Assembly: GCA_019638275.1 (NCBI GenBank) | Contig: JAHBUC010000002.1 | Location: forward strand, 124,001-188,000 | Length of the DNA: 64,000 bases | Reading direction: 5' to 3' | Source of the DNA: Cyclobacteriaceae bacterium | GTDB taxonomy: Bacteria; Bacteroidota; Bacteroidia; Cytophagales; Cyclobacteriaceae | Shown: positions 15,426 to 24,897 of the stretch, piece after piece | Position numbering within the stretch: the first letter of the stretch is position 1 | Layout: every line of letters begins with the position of its first letter | Notes under the pieces: model-generated | What the model saw: the letters and a program-made list of their open reading frames with translations, nothing else | What the model was told of the DNA's origin: nothing | Databases searched by the model: none | Position numbers and translations under genes: made by a program

Positions 15426-16379
15426 ATGAAAACCGCTCCGGTTATTTCCGTTGATGAATTTTTGAGCCATACCGTCCGGCAGGAAGTGACCGAAAGCTTT
15501 CAGGTTTCTGAACGCCATCATCCTGACTTTGGATACTGGCGACAACGGAGTATTGACCTCGGACACATACAGGTATTCGAACATAAGGCTGATTTGAACC
15601 GGAAGGTAAATGTTCACTTTACCGATCATTCACTCTGCAACAATGTACACCACTGCATGTCGGTAGATGGGGAAATGGGGGCGCACTTTCAGCACCTGAA
15701 ACTCAGCGCACACCTGAACCCGAAAACCTTTCACCAGGTGTACCTGCCCGGCCAGGAATATCACCTGAGCATGCAACGCACATTTATAAACGTTCATGTA
15801 GAAGTGAAGCGTGATTATTATACTTCTTTGTTGTGCGATTCAGAAAGATGGTCGGCTGAAATGAAGCAAAAGTTGCTGGACAGTCAGGTTTTTTACACCG
15901 GTGAATTTCAGCTATCGATGCAGATGATGCGTGTGATTCATTCGATTTTTGATAGCCCCATCAGCGGATCATTGAAAAAATTATTGATAGAAGCCAAGGT
16001 ACACGAGCTTATTGCATTGCAACTGAACAGCGCCATGCATGCAGTGTATGGAAACGCAAACCCAATTACAACCGATTTATTTCAAAGTATCCGGCACTAT
16101 CTTGATCAAACATTTTTGCAGGATCATTCATTAAAGAACATTGCCCGGCATTTTGGCATCAATGAATTCTCGCTTAAAAAAGGATTTAAAAAAAATTTCA
16201 ACACCACCGTGTTTGAATACCTGCTTAACAAAAGGTTGGAACACGGACTGGAGCTATTGCAAACCGGTCAGTATTGTGTTGAAGAAGTGGGATCAACTGT
16301 GGGCTACAAATATCCCAACCATTTTTCAACCGCCTTCAAAAAACGCTTTGGAATCAGTCCGATGCAGGTGCGTAATTAA
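15426..16379 (+). CDS. AraC family transcriptional regulator
   Basis: 317 residues. The C-terminal hundred form two AraC-type HTH units (SLKNIARHFGINEFSLKKGF; CVEEVGSTVGYKYPNHFSTA) ending in the family signature FKKRFGISPMQVRN. The N-terminal half is a beta-rich sensor-like region (HFTDHSLCNNVHHCMSVDGE). It is divergent from the cytochrome c/hemerythrin transcript with about 90 bp between starts and probably regulates it. The last four bases overlap the end of the convergent ABC permease gene. Confidence 0.85.
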   Translation: MKTAPVISVDEFLSHTVRQEVTESFQVSERHHPDFGYWRQRSIDLGHIQVFEHKADLNRKVNVHFTDHSLCNNVHHCMSVDGEMGAHFQHLKLSAHLNPKTFHQVYLPGQEYHLSMQRTFINVHVEVKRDYYTSLLCDSERWSAEMKQKLLDSQVFYTGEFQLSMQMMRVIHSIFDSPISGSLKKLLIEAKVHELIALQLNSAMHAVYGNANPITTDLFQSIRHYLDQTFLQDHSLKNIARHFGINEFSLKKGFKKNFNTTVFEYLLNKRLEHGLELLQTGQYCVEEVGSTVGYKYPNHFSTAFKKRFGISPMQVRN

Positions 16380-18826
16380 TCCTCGCGCAAACTAACAGAT
16401 GGATTTACGGAAGTGGTTCTAAGGGTATGATACATAATCGTAACACCTAAAAGCGTTATGATTAACAAAAGCGTTATGCCATAATATCCCCAGGAAACAT
16501 TAACACGATAGGCGTAATCCCTTAGCCAGGATGACACAAACGTATAACTCAACGGTACTGCAATTAATGTCGCGATGAGAATGACCATCACGTATTCTTT
16601 GCCAAACAATTTTATGATACGCATCTGAGTCGCTCCAAACACCCTACGCACAGCGATTTCCTTTGTGCGGGTTTTCAATGAATAGGCCACCAGACCGAAT
16701 AATCCTAAAAAAGCGATGATGATGGTCAGTCCGCTGAACGTAAACAATACATTGAGCTGGTTTCGCTCCTGCCTATAAAGTTTATCGAAGAGTTCATCTA
16801 AAAACACATATTCAAAAGGATACTGTGGAAATAACGCATTCCATGTTTTCTCTACCTCGGCTACACGCTCACTGATTTGGTCTGCCGAAAGCTTCACTAA
16901 GAATGTACGCAACCACAAAGGTTCAAATACCATAACAACCGGATCAACCGCGTTCTTCAATGTTTCCTGATGGAAATCTTTTACCACGCCTACAACAGGG
17001 CCTTTTTCCAGACTATACGTCCCTTGTGTCCAGCTTATTTGCTTTCCAATGACTTCATTAGGGTCTGCCCATCCTAATTTATGCATAGCGGTTTCATTGA
17101 TAATGTATGCGCGCTCTTTGCTGATGAGATATTCCTGAATGGATTCAGTTCCGGTAAACTCAGGCAATGGATCATAGGTTAAGGTTTTTGAAAGCGGCTC
17201 ACCGGCCAATAACTCCAGGCCCATCACCTCAATAAAATCATGGTCAATTACCTGGATGTCCATGATTGGCGCTTCAACCACAGGCCCGGTCATACCTTCA
17301 TACCACACGTTTCCACCATCGCGGATTTCACGAGATGGAACTTCCAGGCAAGCGGTTACGCCTTCAATACCCGATTTGCCGCTAAGCTCATCTTTAAATG
17401 TTTTGAATTTATCCTTCACGGTATCCGGCACTGTAGTCAGCGCCAAAACCTGCTCCTTTTTCATTCCCAGGTTTTTTTCTTTGAGATAGAAGAACTGCTG
17501 CCTGCCAATGAAGGCGCTACCTACCAATAAAATACAGATGGCAAACTGTGCTGTAACCAAAGCCTTACGAAAAGTTATCCCGAACGAATTTCCCTTCATG
17601 GTTACGGCCTTGGTGTTCTTCATTACATTCAACGGCTTTACTGCGGACAGCACAAATGCCGGATAAAAACCTGAAATAATTCCGGTTATTAACACCACGC
17701 TTCCCAATCCGATCAACATAGTCTCCCAGCTCAACAAATTCGAAACATTCAGTGCCTGATTAAAATACGGGTAAACCAAATAGGTAAGCCCTGCCGCCAA
17801 TATCGCAGCAATGAAACATAATATTGTAGATTCGGTAAGCGAATAGAAAATCAATTGACGAAGCCTTGAGCCCATTACTTTTCGAATACCTATTTCTTTC
17901 GCACGACCAATCGCAATCACGCTGTTCAGGTTTATGAAATTGATCATGGCCAATAGCAAAATAGAAATGCCTACGCCAGTAAAAATCTTTACGTTTGCCA
18001 GATTTCCATTAGGTATTATTTCGCGCGCCAGGTTGGAATGCAGGTGAATATCTTGCAATGGCCATAATACGTAAGCTGTTCCGGACCTGCTTTGCTCTCC
18101 CTGATTTTTCACCATCAGGTCTTCAATTTTCTCTTTTAATCCGGCAATAGTCGCATTTTCCTTTAGCAGAAAGTAGGTATATGCCCACCAACCCCGATCC
18201 TCTTCATTGCGAAACGAAAACAACATATCAACCGGAAGATGGGTGTGGCCTGGAAGATCTTCCATAATACCCGTTATCTTATATACCTCTTCATCGGTAG
18301 TCCAATACCGTGTAATAACCAGATCACGACCAAATGCATCCTCATCTCCAAAATATTTTTTTGCCATGGATTCCGTCAACACAACGGAGTATGGTTGTGC
18401 AAGTGCTGTTTTCGGATCTCCCTTCAGCAAGTTGAAATCAAAAACATCAAACACATACGGGTCCGTTGAATAAGCATGTTGCGGTGTGAATTTTTCATTG
18501 CCGATCTTTACAAACTTTGGCTCATGATTTTGAAAGCGAATCAATTTTTCCACTTCAGGAATTTCATCCGGAATTGATTTAGTCCAATCCGCATCTATAC
18601 GGGCAAAATGTGTATCATAGCCTGTATCGGAAGTATAATGAACGGTCAGGCGATAAACCCGATCAGCCTGCGTATGAAAATTGTCAAAACTTGTTTCATA
18701 CACCACATAGATGACAATTAACATACAGGCGGTAAAGCCAATGGCCAATCCGCTAAGGTTAAGAAAATTGAATCCCCGGTTTTTCGAAAAACCCCTGACG
18801 ATGATTTTGAAATAGTTTTTTAACAT
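16376..18826 (-). CDS. ABC transporter permease, MacB/FtsX family, full length
   Basis: 816 residues with two FtsX modules. The N-terminal helix (FLNLSGLAIGFTACMLIVIY) leads into a MacB-PCD domain, then three membrane helices with the loop GRAKEIGIRKVMGS, then a second PCD and three more helices with the loop TRTKEIAVRRVFGA. It ends NPSVSLRED. This double layout is characteristic of Bacteroidota permeases that are often found without their ATPase beside them, as here. Substrate unknown. The ATG lies 24 bp after the MATE stop, so cotranscription with the genes upstream is possible. Confidence 0.9.
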   Translation of the reverse strand: MLKNYFKIIVRGFSKNRGFNFLNLSGLAIGFTACMLIVIYVVYETSFDNFHTQADRVYRLTVHYTSDTGYDTHFARIDADWTKSIPDEIPEVEKLIRFQNHEPKFVKIGNEKFTPQHAYSTDPYVFDVFDFNLLKGDPKTALAQPYSVVLTESMAKKYFGDEDAFGRDLVITRYWTTDEEVYKITGIMEDLPGHTHLPVDMLFSFRNEEDRGWWAYTYFLLKENATIAGLKEKIEDLMVKNQGEQSRSGTAYVLWPLQDIHLHSNLAREIIPNGNLANVKIFTGVGISILLLAMINFINLNSVIAIGRAKEIGIRKVMGSRLRQLIFYSLTESTILCFIAAILAAGLTYLVYPYFNQALNVSNLLSWETMLIGLGSVVLITGIISGFYPAFVLSAVKPLNVMKNTKAVTMKGNSFGITFRKALVTAQFAICILLVGSAFIGRQQFFYLKEKNLGMKKEQVLALTTVPDTVKDKFKTFKDELSGKSGIEGVTACLEVPSREIRDGGNVWYEGMTGPVVEAPIMDIQVIDHDFIEVMGLELLAGEPLSKTLTYDPLPEFTGTESIQEYLISKERAYIINETAMHKLGWADPNEVIGKQISWTQGTYSLEKGPVVGVVKDFHQETLKNAVDPVVMVFEPLWLRTFLVKLSADQISERVAEVEKTWNALFPQYPFEYVFLDELFDKLYRQERNQLNVLFTFSGLTIIIAFLGLFGLVAYSLKTRTKEIAVRRVFGATQMRIIKLFGKEYVMVILIATLIAVPLSYTFVSSWLRDYAYRVNVSWGYYGITLLLIITLLGVTIMYHTLRTTSVNPSVSLRED

Positions 18827-18850
18827 GAACGATTATTGTGTTACCAAACA

Positions 18851-20299
18851 TTAAACTTTCGTCTTCTTCCAACCACCCCGTGTAAAAAGCCATAACGTAA
18901 ACAAACCAACCGATGTTTCGGAAATAAACACACCCCAAAACACGCCCGACTGCTGCCAGTCCAGCTTGATGGCCAGGTACCAGCACAGCGGAATCTGAAT
19001 CATCCAGAAAAATACAAGGTTGATTTTGGTAGGGGTTTGTGTATCACCCGATCCGTTGAATGCTTGTGTAGCAACCATCCACCAGCCGTACACAAAAAAT
19101 GAATAGGAAAGAATTTGTATCCATTCTGCACCCATCGCAATAACGATGGCATCGTCAGTAAAAATACTCATCAACTCTTCATTGAACACAAAATAAATCA
19201 CCGATACCCCGATCAGAAAAATCATGTTGTACGATCCGATTTTCCATACACTCGACTCGGCACGATCGGGATTACCAGCGCCCAGATTTTGTCCTACCAA
19301 TGTTGCTGCTGCGTTTGACAGACCCCAAGCCGGCATCATGGTGAACATCATGATCCGAATGGCAATGGTTGCACCTGCCACCGCCTCGCTGCCAACATCC
19401 GACAAAATGCGCATGAGAAAAATCCAGGAGGTCATGGCTACAATCATCTGACCAATGCCACCCAATGATGTTTTGAAAATGTGCAGAATCGTTTTTCCAT
19501 CCCAGTAAAATTGTATGAGGCTGGCACGAATGTGCTTTCCGCCATTGAATAAAATCCATAGCTGAATTAAAACACCCACACCACGACCAACTGTTGTAGC
19601 AATGGCGGCCCCTTCAATGCCCATGGCCGGAATAAATCCCCAACCAAAAATCAGCAAGGGATCAAGTACGATGTTAATACTGTTGGATATGATGAGAATA
19701 CGCATGGCGATAGCGGCATCACCAGCGCCACGATAAATCGCATTGATTACAAACAGCAACATGATTACTGCGTTGCTGCCCAACATCCATTGGGTGTACC
19801 GGTAACCCTCGCTGATGGCCCACGCATCGGCACCCATTAACTGCAATAACTCTTTCGAATAAAAAATTCCAGCAATAGCAAAAGGAACAGAAGCCAGCAA
19901 CGCCAGAAAAACAGATTGAATGGCGGACAGGCCCGCATCATCCATATTCTTCTCACCTACCCTTCGCGCAATGATCGCGGTAACGGCTGTGGCCAATCCC
20001 ATCCCGATCGAATACAAAAGGAACAAGTATGTCTCCGTAAGGCCAACCGTTGCTACTGCAGATGGTCCCAGCTTGCCGACAAAATAAATATCAACTACAG
20101 CAAAGGTTGATTCCATTACCAACTCCAGAATCATGGGTACAGCCAGTAAAAAAATGGCACGCCTAAGGCCAATCTGTGTGTAGTCGGCTTCGGTGCCGCG
20201 AATGGCGTTGCCCAGTTCCTGCCAAATGGAAGGGCGTGGCGCTAGCGGTTCTTGCAGGTTATCGGGATTTTCGTTCACGTTTAGTGGCTTTGCATGCAC
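18851..20299 (-). CDS. MATE family efflux transporter
   Basis: 482 residues with twelve predicted membrane helices in two MatE repeats. Recognisable parts are RRAIFLLAVPMILELVMEST at the start of the first repeat, YFVGKLGPSAVATVGLTE and GLSNAAATLVGQNLGAGNPD in the second. Members export cationic drugs or metabolites using a sodium or proton gradient. An N-terminal 40-residue hydrophilic tail is present. The gene follows the VOC/DUF1801 run by 33 bp and precedes the ABC permease by 24 bp on the same strand, so it may be part of a long transcript. Confidence 0.9.
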   Translation of the reverse strand: MHAKPLNVNENPDNLQEPLAPRPSIWQELGNAIRGTEADYTQIGLRRAIFLLAVPMILELVMESTFAVVDIYFVGKLGPSAVATVGLTETYLFLLYSIGMGLATAVTAIIARRVGEKNMDDAGLSAIQSVFLALLASVPFAIAGIFYSKELLQLMGADAWAISEGYRYTQWMLGSNAVIMLLFVINAIYRGAGDAAIAMRILIISNSINIVLDPLLIFGWGFIPAMGIEGAAIATTVGRGVGVLIQLWILFNGGKHIRASLIQFYWDGKTILHIFKTSLGGIGQMIVAMTSWIFLMRILSDVGSEAVAGATIAIRIMMFTMMPAWGLSNAAATLVGQNLGAGNPDRAESSVWKIGSYNMIFLIGVSVIYFVFNEELMSIFTDDAIVIAMGAEWIQILSYSFFVYGWWMVATQAFNGSGDTQTPTKINLVFFWMIQIPLCWYLAIKLDWQQSGVFWGVFISETSVGLFTLWLFTRGGWKKTKV

Positions 20300-20332
20300 A
20301 AGATCAAAAAAGAATTTTAGAATTTCCTGCTT

Positions 20333-21190
20333 CTAAGCAGAATCTCCTTCGTACGCTTTTTTCAATGCCTCAATATCAAACTTCTTCATTTTCAAAAAAG
20401 CTTGCACCACGCGCTGACCTTTTACCGGATCGCGCATCAAGTCGGGCAAGATGGCCGGAACAATCTGCCACGAAACACCGAATTGATCTTTCAGCCAACC
20501 GCACATGCTCTCTTCACCGCTTTCAGTGAGTTTGTTCCAGTAGTAATCAATCTCCTCCTGCGTTTCACAATCCACCACAAACGAAACACCTTCTGTGAAA
20601 CCGAACTGATGCATCAACGAACTGTCCATCGCCATCATCACATAACCGCCAAGCGTAAACTGTGCGTGTTTTATTGTGCCGGGTACATCACCATCTTTTT
20701 CTGTGTATCGTAAAATACCCACTACGGATGAAGGAGAAAAAACAGATGTATAAAAGTTGATCGCCTTTTCGGCTTTGCCGTGTTGAGCATCCGTAAACAT
20801 TAACGTAGGCGAAAATTTTTGACTGGTGCTGGTGAGCTTTCCAAACGACAATTGCCAGTTCACACCGAATTTATCCTGAACCCAGCCATAGTGTTCGCTC
20901 CAATCGTATTTATCCAACGGCATCAACACATTTCCACCTTCTGATAATTTCTTCCAGGCTATATCTACTTCCTTTTTAGTTTCGCATACCACATAAAAGG
21001 AAATGGATGGATTCGGTTTAAACTGCGGGCCACCGTTAAGCAGCATAAACTTCTGGCCAGCCGATTCAATGCTTACCACTATAGGTGTATCGGCTGTAAT
21101 TTTTGTATCCGGAAAAGCAGCCGAATAAAGCGTTGCAGCTTCTTTGGCTTGTCCGTCAAACCAAAGACAAGGATAGATCGGGTTTTTCAT
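20333..21190 (-). CDS. Two-domain VOC (PhnB-like) protein
   Basis: 285 residues made of two PhnB/glyoxalase-like modules. Module one begins IYPCLWFDGQAKEAATLYSA and contains KDKYDWSEHYGWVQDKFGVN-type closing strands (DWSEHYGWVQDKFGVNWQL). Module two begins PTLMFTDAQHGKAEKAINFY and closes with GWLKDQFGVSWQIVP. These proteins resemble the family once named 3-demethylubiquinone-9 methyltransferase, but they lack methyltransferase features, and their reaction is mostly unknown. It is the fourth gene of the SRPBCC-VOC-DUF1801-VOC run. Confidence 0.85.
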   Translation of the reverse strand: MKNPIYPCLWFDGQAKEAATLYSAAFPDTKITADTPIVVSIESAGQKFMLLNGGPQFKPNPSISFYVVCETKKEVDIAWKKLSEGGNVLMPLDKYDWSEHYGWVQDKFGVNWQLSFGKLTSTSQKFSPTLMFTDAQHGKAEKAINFYTSVFSPSSVVGILRYTEKDGDVPGTIKHAQFTLGGYVMMAMDSSLMHQFGFTEGVSFVVDCETQEEIDYYWNKLTESGEESMCGWLKDQFGVSWQIVPAILPDLMRDPVKGQRVVQAFLKMKKFDIEALKKAYEGDSA

Positions 21191-21211
21191 ATCGAATGGG
21201 TACTGATTCGT

Positions 21212-21781
21212 TTACTTCTCTTTGAATTGCAAGCCGCTTTTCTTCAAGGCAATTTTTAGTTTCGGTATGGAGGATGGTCCCATGCCGTGGAGTTTTAAAA
21301 TTTCCTTCTCCGTGTATCGCGACAAATCTTTCAGGTTTTTTATGCCGAAGTTCGCCAGCGCTCTTTTTGCAGGAGCACTGAGTTCGTGCATAAAGTCATC
21401 TTTGGGTTTTTGTGCTTTTGCTTCCTCTTGTTCTCTGTTTTCTTTCCATCTGAACACCACCATTTGTTTAATCAGGGCAACCGGAAGCGGTTCATCGTTT
21501 GGAAACTGAACGGATCCCTTTCCGCCTTTGTATTTGGAAAGCTTCTCTTTAAACTTACTATGCCCTGAAGGCAATGCATATAAACCAATGTGATTCTTGA
21601 ATCCGGCAAAATACACGAGTGGCTTCCCGAATGCTTTGTAACCCGGCAATCCATAGCCGATGTATTCTTCCGCTTTTGGTGCTGCGCTGCGAATAATGGA
21701 ACGAAGTTGCTTTAGCTTCTCCTGGATTTCTTCAGGAAATCCCTTGATGTATTGGTCTACCGGATCAGCTTGCTTTCTCAT
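21212..21781 (-). CDS. DUF1801 protein with a C-terminal helix-hairpin-helix
   Basis: 189 residues. Residues 1-115 are DUF1801 (YIKGFPEEIQEKLKQLRSII, EYIGYGLPGYKAFGKPLVYF, GLYALPSGHSKFKEKL, GSVQFPNDEPLPVALI). The C-terminal 55 residues form a helix-hairpin-helix unit like the RNA polymerase alpha C-terminal type (LANFGIKNLKDLSRYTEKEI, LHGMGPSSIPKLKIALK), suggesting nucleic-acid contact. Its start overlaps the end of the VOC gene upstream by 17 bp, so the two are coupled. The biochemical function of DUF1801 proteins is not established. Confidence 0.85.
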   Translation of the reverse strand: MRKQADPVDQYIKGFPEEIQEKLKQLRSIIRSAAPKAEEYIGYGLPGYKAFGKPLVYFAGFKNHIGLYALPSGHSKFKEKLSKYKGGKGSVQFPNDEPLPVALIKQMVVFRWKENREQEEAKAQKPKDDFMHELSAPAKRALANFGIKNLKDLSRYTEKEILKLHGMGPSSIPKLKIALKKSGLQFKEK

Positions 21782-22205
21782 CGCAATTCAACATCCATTG
21801 CACACCAAACTTGTCGGTACAGCTTCCGTAGTACGAGCCCCAAAACATGTCTGCCAATTCCATGGTTACTTGCCCGCCTTCCGAAAGTGCTTTGAACAAA
21901 CGCTCGGTTTCCTTGCGTGTATCGGGATGCAGGCTGATGTGTACGTTGTTGCCCTTGTTAATGCTAAACCCTAATGACGCAGGCGCATCGGAACCCATCA
22001 GGCGAAAGCCGCCCAGAATCTGAAGTTCAACATGCATCACCAACTTCTTGTCCTGCTCGGCAATGGGTGGCATGCCTTCCATCGGAGGGATGTCGCTAAA
22101 ACGATTTATCTGACCAACAAATTCTCCACCGAAAATGGATTTGTAGTAATTGAATGCTTCCTCTGTGTTGTTTGCAAAGTTGAGGTATGTGCCTACAGTT
22201 GCCAT
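21765..22205 (-). CDS. VOC (PhnB-like) protein, single domain
   Basis: 146 residues, one PhnB-type glyoxalase fold: TYLNFANNTEEAFNYYKSIF, HVELQILGGFRLMGSDAPAS, GGQVTMELADMFWGSYYGSC and DKFGVQWMLNC. His and Glu residues of the metal site are partly visible, but the fold alone does not define a reaction. It lies 46 bp downstream of the SRPBCC gene and overlaps the DUF1801 gene by 17 bp. Confidence 0.85.
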   Translation of the reverse strand: MATVGTYLNFANNTEEAFNYYKSIFGGEFVGQINRFSDIPPMEGMPPIAEQDKKLVMHVELQILGGFRLMGSDAPASLGFSINKGNNVHISLHPDTRKETERLFKALSEGGQVTMELADMFWGSYYGSCTDKFGVQWMLNCDEKAS

Positions 22206-22251
22206 CGTGATTCAAAGTTTAAAAGTTGAAAATTCGTATTTCCTAATTGAC

Positions 22252-23127
22252 TTAAGCTTCACAGATTGATTTGAGTTTATTCAATGCTCTTGGCCACGCT
22301 TCATTGAAGTAATCCATGTATTCATAATTCGTGTCAACCTCTACGCTCATAACAGTACTGTTTCCATTCTGCTCGTAACTGTAATTTTCCAATGCTCCTG
22401 CCCAACCTTCAACCTCAGGGCCGCTGGTAACTTCTTTACCATTACCCACCACACCATAATGTTCAATAGAGATGAATTTGTTCGGGATGTTTTCCTTAAT
22501 GCGCGCTACCATTCCGCCAACCTTACCTTCCTGATCGGTACCCAGAAAAAGAATTTTCGAACCCTTCTCCCACGATCCTTCAAAACGCGATGTAGGATTG
22601 AACTCGGCTGTCCAGATCGGATAGCTGTTTGCATCGATGGTGGATTGGTAGATCTTTTCGACAGGCGCATGAATGGAAACTTCAAATTTCATCTTCTCCA
22701 TGTTCGGACTTTCCTCAACATGCTTTTTGAAATTGTTGAGAATAGCCTGCCAGCCCTCGCGTTGCATCTCAACGGGATTCATCTGCTCAGCTTCAAAGGA
22801 TTCCGTTACCTCGGTTGTTTTTTCTTTACACTCAAACACAATGTTCACCTTGCGGCCATCACTCATGGCATATGCAATTTGCTCGTGTTTTTTTACCACA
22901 CTATATATACCTTCAAAATCAAAACCCATACTGCCATCACGTGCTTCCATACGCGATACAAATTTTCCGCCTTCGCGTAAATCATTCGTTGCGTGTGGCG
23001 TGTGCCAGTCGTCTGATGCATTGTTCCATTTCACAATGTGCCGGGGATCCGTCCAGAGCGCCCATACCTTTTCAACCGGAGCGCTGATGGTTGCGCTTAT
23101 AGTAATAGTAGTTTTTTCTGCTGTCAT
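22252..23127 (-). CDS. Tandem SRPBCC (AHSA1-like) protein
   Basis: 291 residues formed by two AHSA1-type START-like domains. The first is residues 1-140 (ITISATISAPVEKVWALWTD, ESFEAEQMNPVEMQREGWQA), and the second starts at an internal Met (MEKMKFEVSIHAPVEKIYQS). These are often separate genes, so this looks like a fusion. The domains bind hydrophobic ligands, but no ligand can be named. It is the first gene of the VOC/DUF1801 run; unlike many such clusters, no ArsR-type repressor gene lies next to it. Confidence 0.85.
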   Translation of the reverse strand: MTAEKTTITISATISAPVEKVWALWTDPRHIVKWNNASDDWHTPHATNDLREGGKFVSRMEARDGSMGFDFEGIYSVVKKHEQIAYAMSDGRKVNIVFECKEKTTEVTESFEAEQMNPVEMQREGWQAILNNFKKHVEESPNMEKMKFEVSIHAPVEKIYQSTIDANSYPIWTAEFNPTSRFEGSWEKGSKILFLGTDQEGKVGGMVARIKENIPNKFISIEHYGVVGNGKEVTSGPEVEGWAGALENYSYEQNGNSTVMSVEVDTNYEYMDYFNEAWPRALNKLKSICEA

Positions 23128-23217
23128 AGTTTTTGGGGTTATGTCTGAATTGGTAATACAAACCTACTAGACTCAAATCATTTTGAGCATGTACAAAAAC
23201 GACACATGAGGGGTCGA

Positions 23218-23811
23218 TTACGACAAATTATCTTTTCGTAAAATCACCCGTAGAAAAGGACCAGTAACCAGTCCCAATACTGCTCCTCCGCCCAGAATCA
23301 AAGAAAGATTTACAAAGAAACCAACCATTACATGATCAATGATGCGCATGGTATAGTCAACAGCGAACACCGTGATGCCTGCCAGTATCCAACCCAAGCT
23401 GCAACCTAAAATCCAAAACATGGCTTTTGGTGAAAGCTTCTTTAGATAAAGATATTGCAGCGCGCTAACCAAAACACTGCCTGATGCAATGCAAACCGGG
23501 ATGTAGTAAGAGCCCAGGGAAAGATCTCCATAAAGGATAAGCAGATCAGAAATCATGAATGGCAACCCCATTCCGATGATGGACGTCCACAACCAGAGCT
23601 TGTCAACGAATGATGTGGTTCGCAGTAGTCTTCCCTGCATAAACCCAACCCCTGCGCCCATACCAATACCCAAGAAAAACTGAAAGCCTTCAATGCCAAT
23701 CGCATCGAATAAGGATGACAATACAAGAATCAGGATGATGCCCAGAAACCAACCGAAGAAGGTTGCTTTGATCCATTTGGCCGGGTTTGGATTAGGCAGA
23801 ATTTCGCTCAC
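23218..23811 (-). CDS. Polytopic membrane protein, unknown
   Basis: 197 residues with about six hydrophobic segments, including two glycine-rich ones (LGIGMGAGVGFMQGRLL, LILGGGAVLGLVTGPFLRVI). I do not recognise a named family, though the repeated G-x-GFxQG pattern occurs in small uncharacterised membrane proteins. It starts about 40 bp after the end of the outer-membrane-like gene, so it could be the last gene of the ECF sigma factor operon. Confidence 0.6.
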   Translation of the reverse strand: MSEILPNPNPAKWIKATFFGWFLGIILILVLSSLFDAIGIEGFQFFLGIGMGAGVGFMQGRLLRTTSFVDKLWLWTSIIGMGLPFMISDLLILYGDLSLGSYYIPVCIASGSVLVSALQYLYLKKLSPKAMFWILGCSLGWILAGITVFAVDYTMRIIDHVMVGFFVNLSLILGGGAVLGLVTGPFLRVILRKDNLS

Positions 23812-23853
23812 AGTTTTTGTAAACGAAATTCCGGTTACCCTGTTGCGCTTATA

Positions 23854-24873
23854 TTAAAACTTATAATTCAACTTCAATCCAAATACCGCTGATTTGTAAT
23901 CATCCGTAAGATAAAGTTCGGGAATGATGTTCAGCTTGGAACTTCCAATATCCGACTCAAGAAAGAGCTTCAGGGTTTTGCCGGTAAACAAATCCGATTT
24001 GTTGTTTACCATAAACCCGGCCCCCAGGCCTGTCCATCGCGGACGATCCTTACGAAAATTCATGGCGTATGAAACCGAAACAAAGCTTGAGGGCCAGGAG
24101 CGATATTCTCCTTCCAGCGACTGACCCGTAAACAGTTTAAGTTCATAATGAGCTGAGATTCGCTGGTGATTTTCTTTGTACCGGTTTGCGAAGTAAAATG
24201 ATGTGGTGAAATTAAATTCAGGATAAAATTTATCGCGTACAAGGCCCACACCGGCACCGGCATGTAACCCCAACATATCGTTGGGATAACGGTGTGTCGT
24301 CTTTGCTGTGAGCACATTATTCTCCCTGAAAATAATTCGTGAGATGAGCCCCATTCGCTTTTGTCTGTATGTTTCAGGGTCACCATCCAACTGCTGAATA
24401 ACCGGATCAAGATTCAGTTGGGTAAGTTCTGTTAACCGGGCAAGGCTGGGGGCATACACGTGAATTTCAGCGTGCTTCATTTTAATATTGACTTCCCAAC
24501 CCGGAGGCAATAATTCGATCACGGTATTCTGACTTACTACAGCTTTCGTTTCCGGAGAGCCCTCGCGAATAGTTAATGCGTTTCGCTCAACATCATCGTC
24601 ATCAGTCGTGTAAACAAATGTTATATGCCTGGGCTTGTCTCTGTCGCCTTCTGTTGTGCTATTCATAATATGCTTGAGCAAATCGCTTAGCTGCAACGGA
24701 AAATCTTTTATGACTGCTTTGTTCACTGCATATTGGCGCAGCTCGAATGTAATAATGGACTGCTGATCGGGAAACTCAACCCGAATTGAGTCGGGAAGAG
24801 GCTTGGGTTGGGCCTTTAGCCGGGATGAATAAAGACATAGCAATAGCGTGATGCAGGTTATTAACAGCTTCAT
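23854..24873 (-). CDS. Exported protein, probable outer-membrane beta-barrel part
   Basis: 339 residues with a signal peptide (MKLLITCITLLLCLYSSRLKAQ). The first half is soluble (LPDSIRVEFPDQQSIITFEL, RHITFVYTTDDDDVERNALT); the second half alternates aromatic and polar residues (GLHAGAGVGLVRDKFYPEFN, SSFVSVSYAMNF, GLGAGFMVNNK) and ends in YKF, as beta-barrels do. Its function is unknown. It is third in an operon with an ECF sigma factor and a membrane protein that may be its anti-sigma factor, so it may be a target or sensor component. Confidence 0.6.
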   Translation of the reverse strand: MKLLITCITLLLCLYSSRLKAQPKPLPDSIRVEFPDQQSIITFELRQYAVNKAVIKDFPLQLSDLLKHIMNSTTEGDRDKPRHITFVYTTDDDDVERNALTIREGSPETKAVVSQNTVIELLPPGWEVNIKMKHAEIHVYAPSLARLTELTQLNLDPVIQQLDGDPETYRQKRMGLISRIIFRENNVLTAKTTHRYPNDMLGLHAGAGVGLVRDKFYPEFNFTTSFYFANRYKENHQRISAHYELKLFTGQSLEGEYRSWPSSFVSVSYAMNFRKDRPRWTGLGAGFMVNNKSDLFTGKTLKLFLESDIGSSKLNIIPELYLTDDYKSAVFGLKLNYKF

Positions 24874-24897
24874 AATATAATTTTTAAAATGGATAGA

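Noticed and set aside
22459..22980. Open frame of 173 codons opposite the SRPBCC gene
   Set aside because: Antisense shadow of a well-supported gene; Cys/Phe/His-rich and without a start signal.
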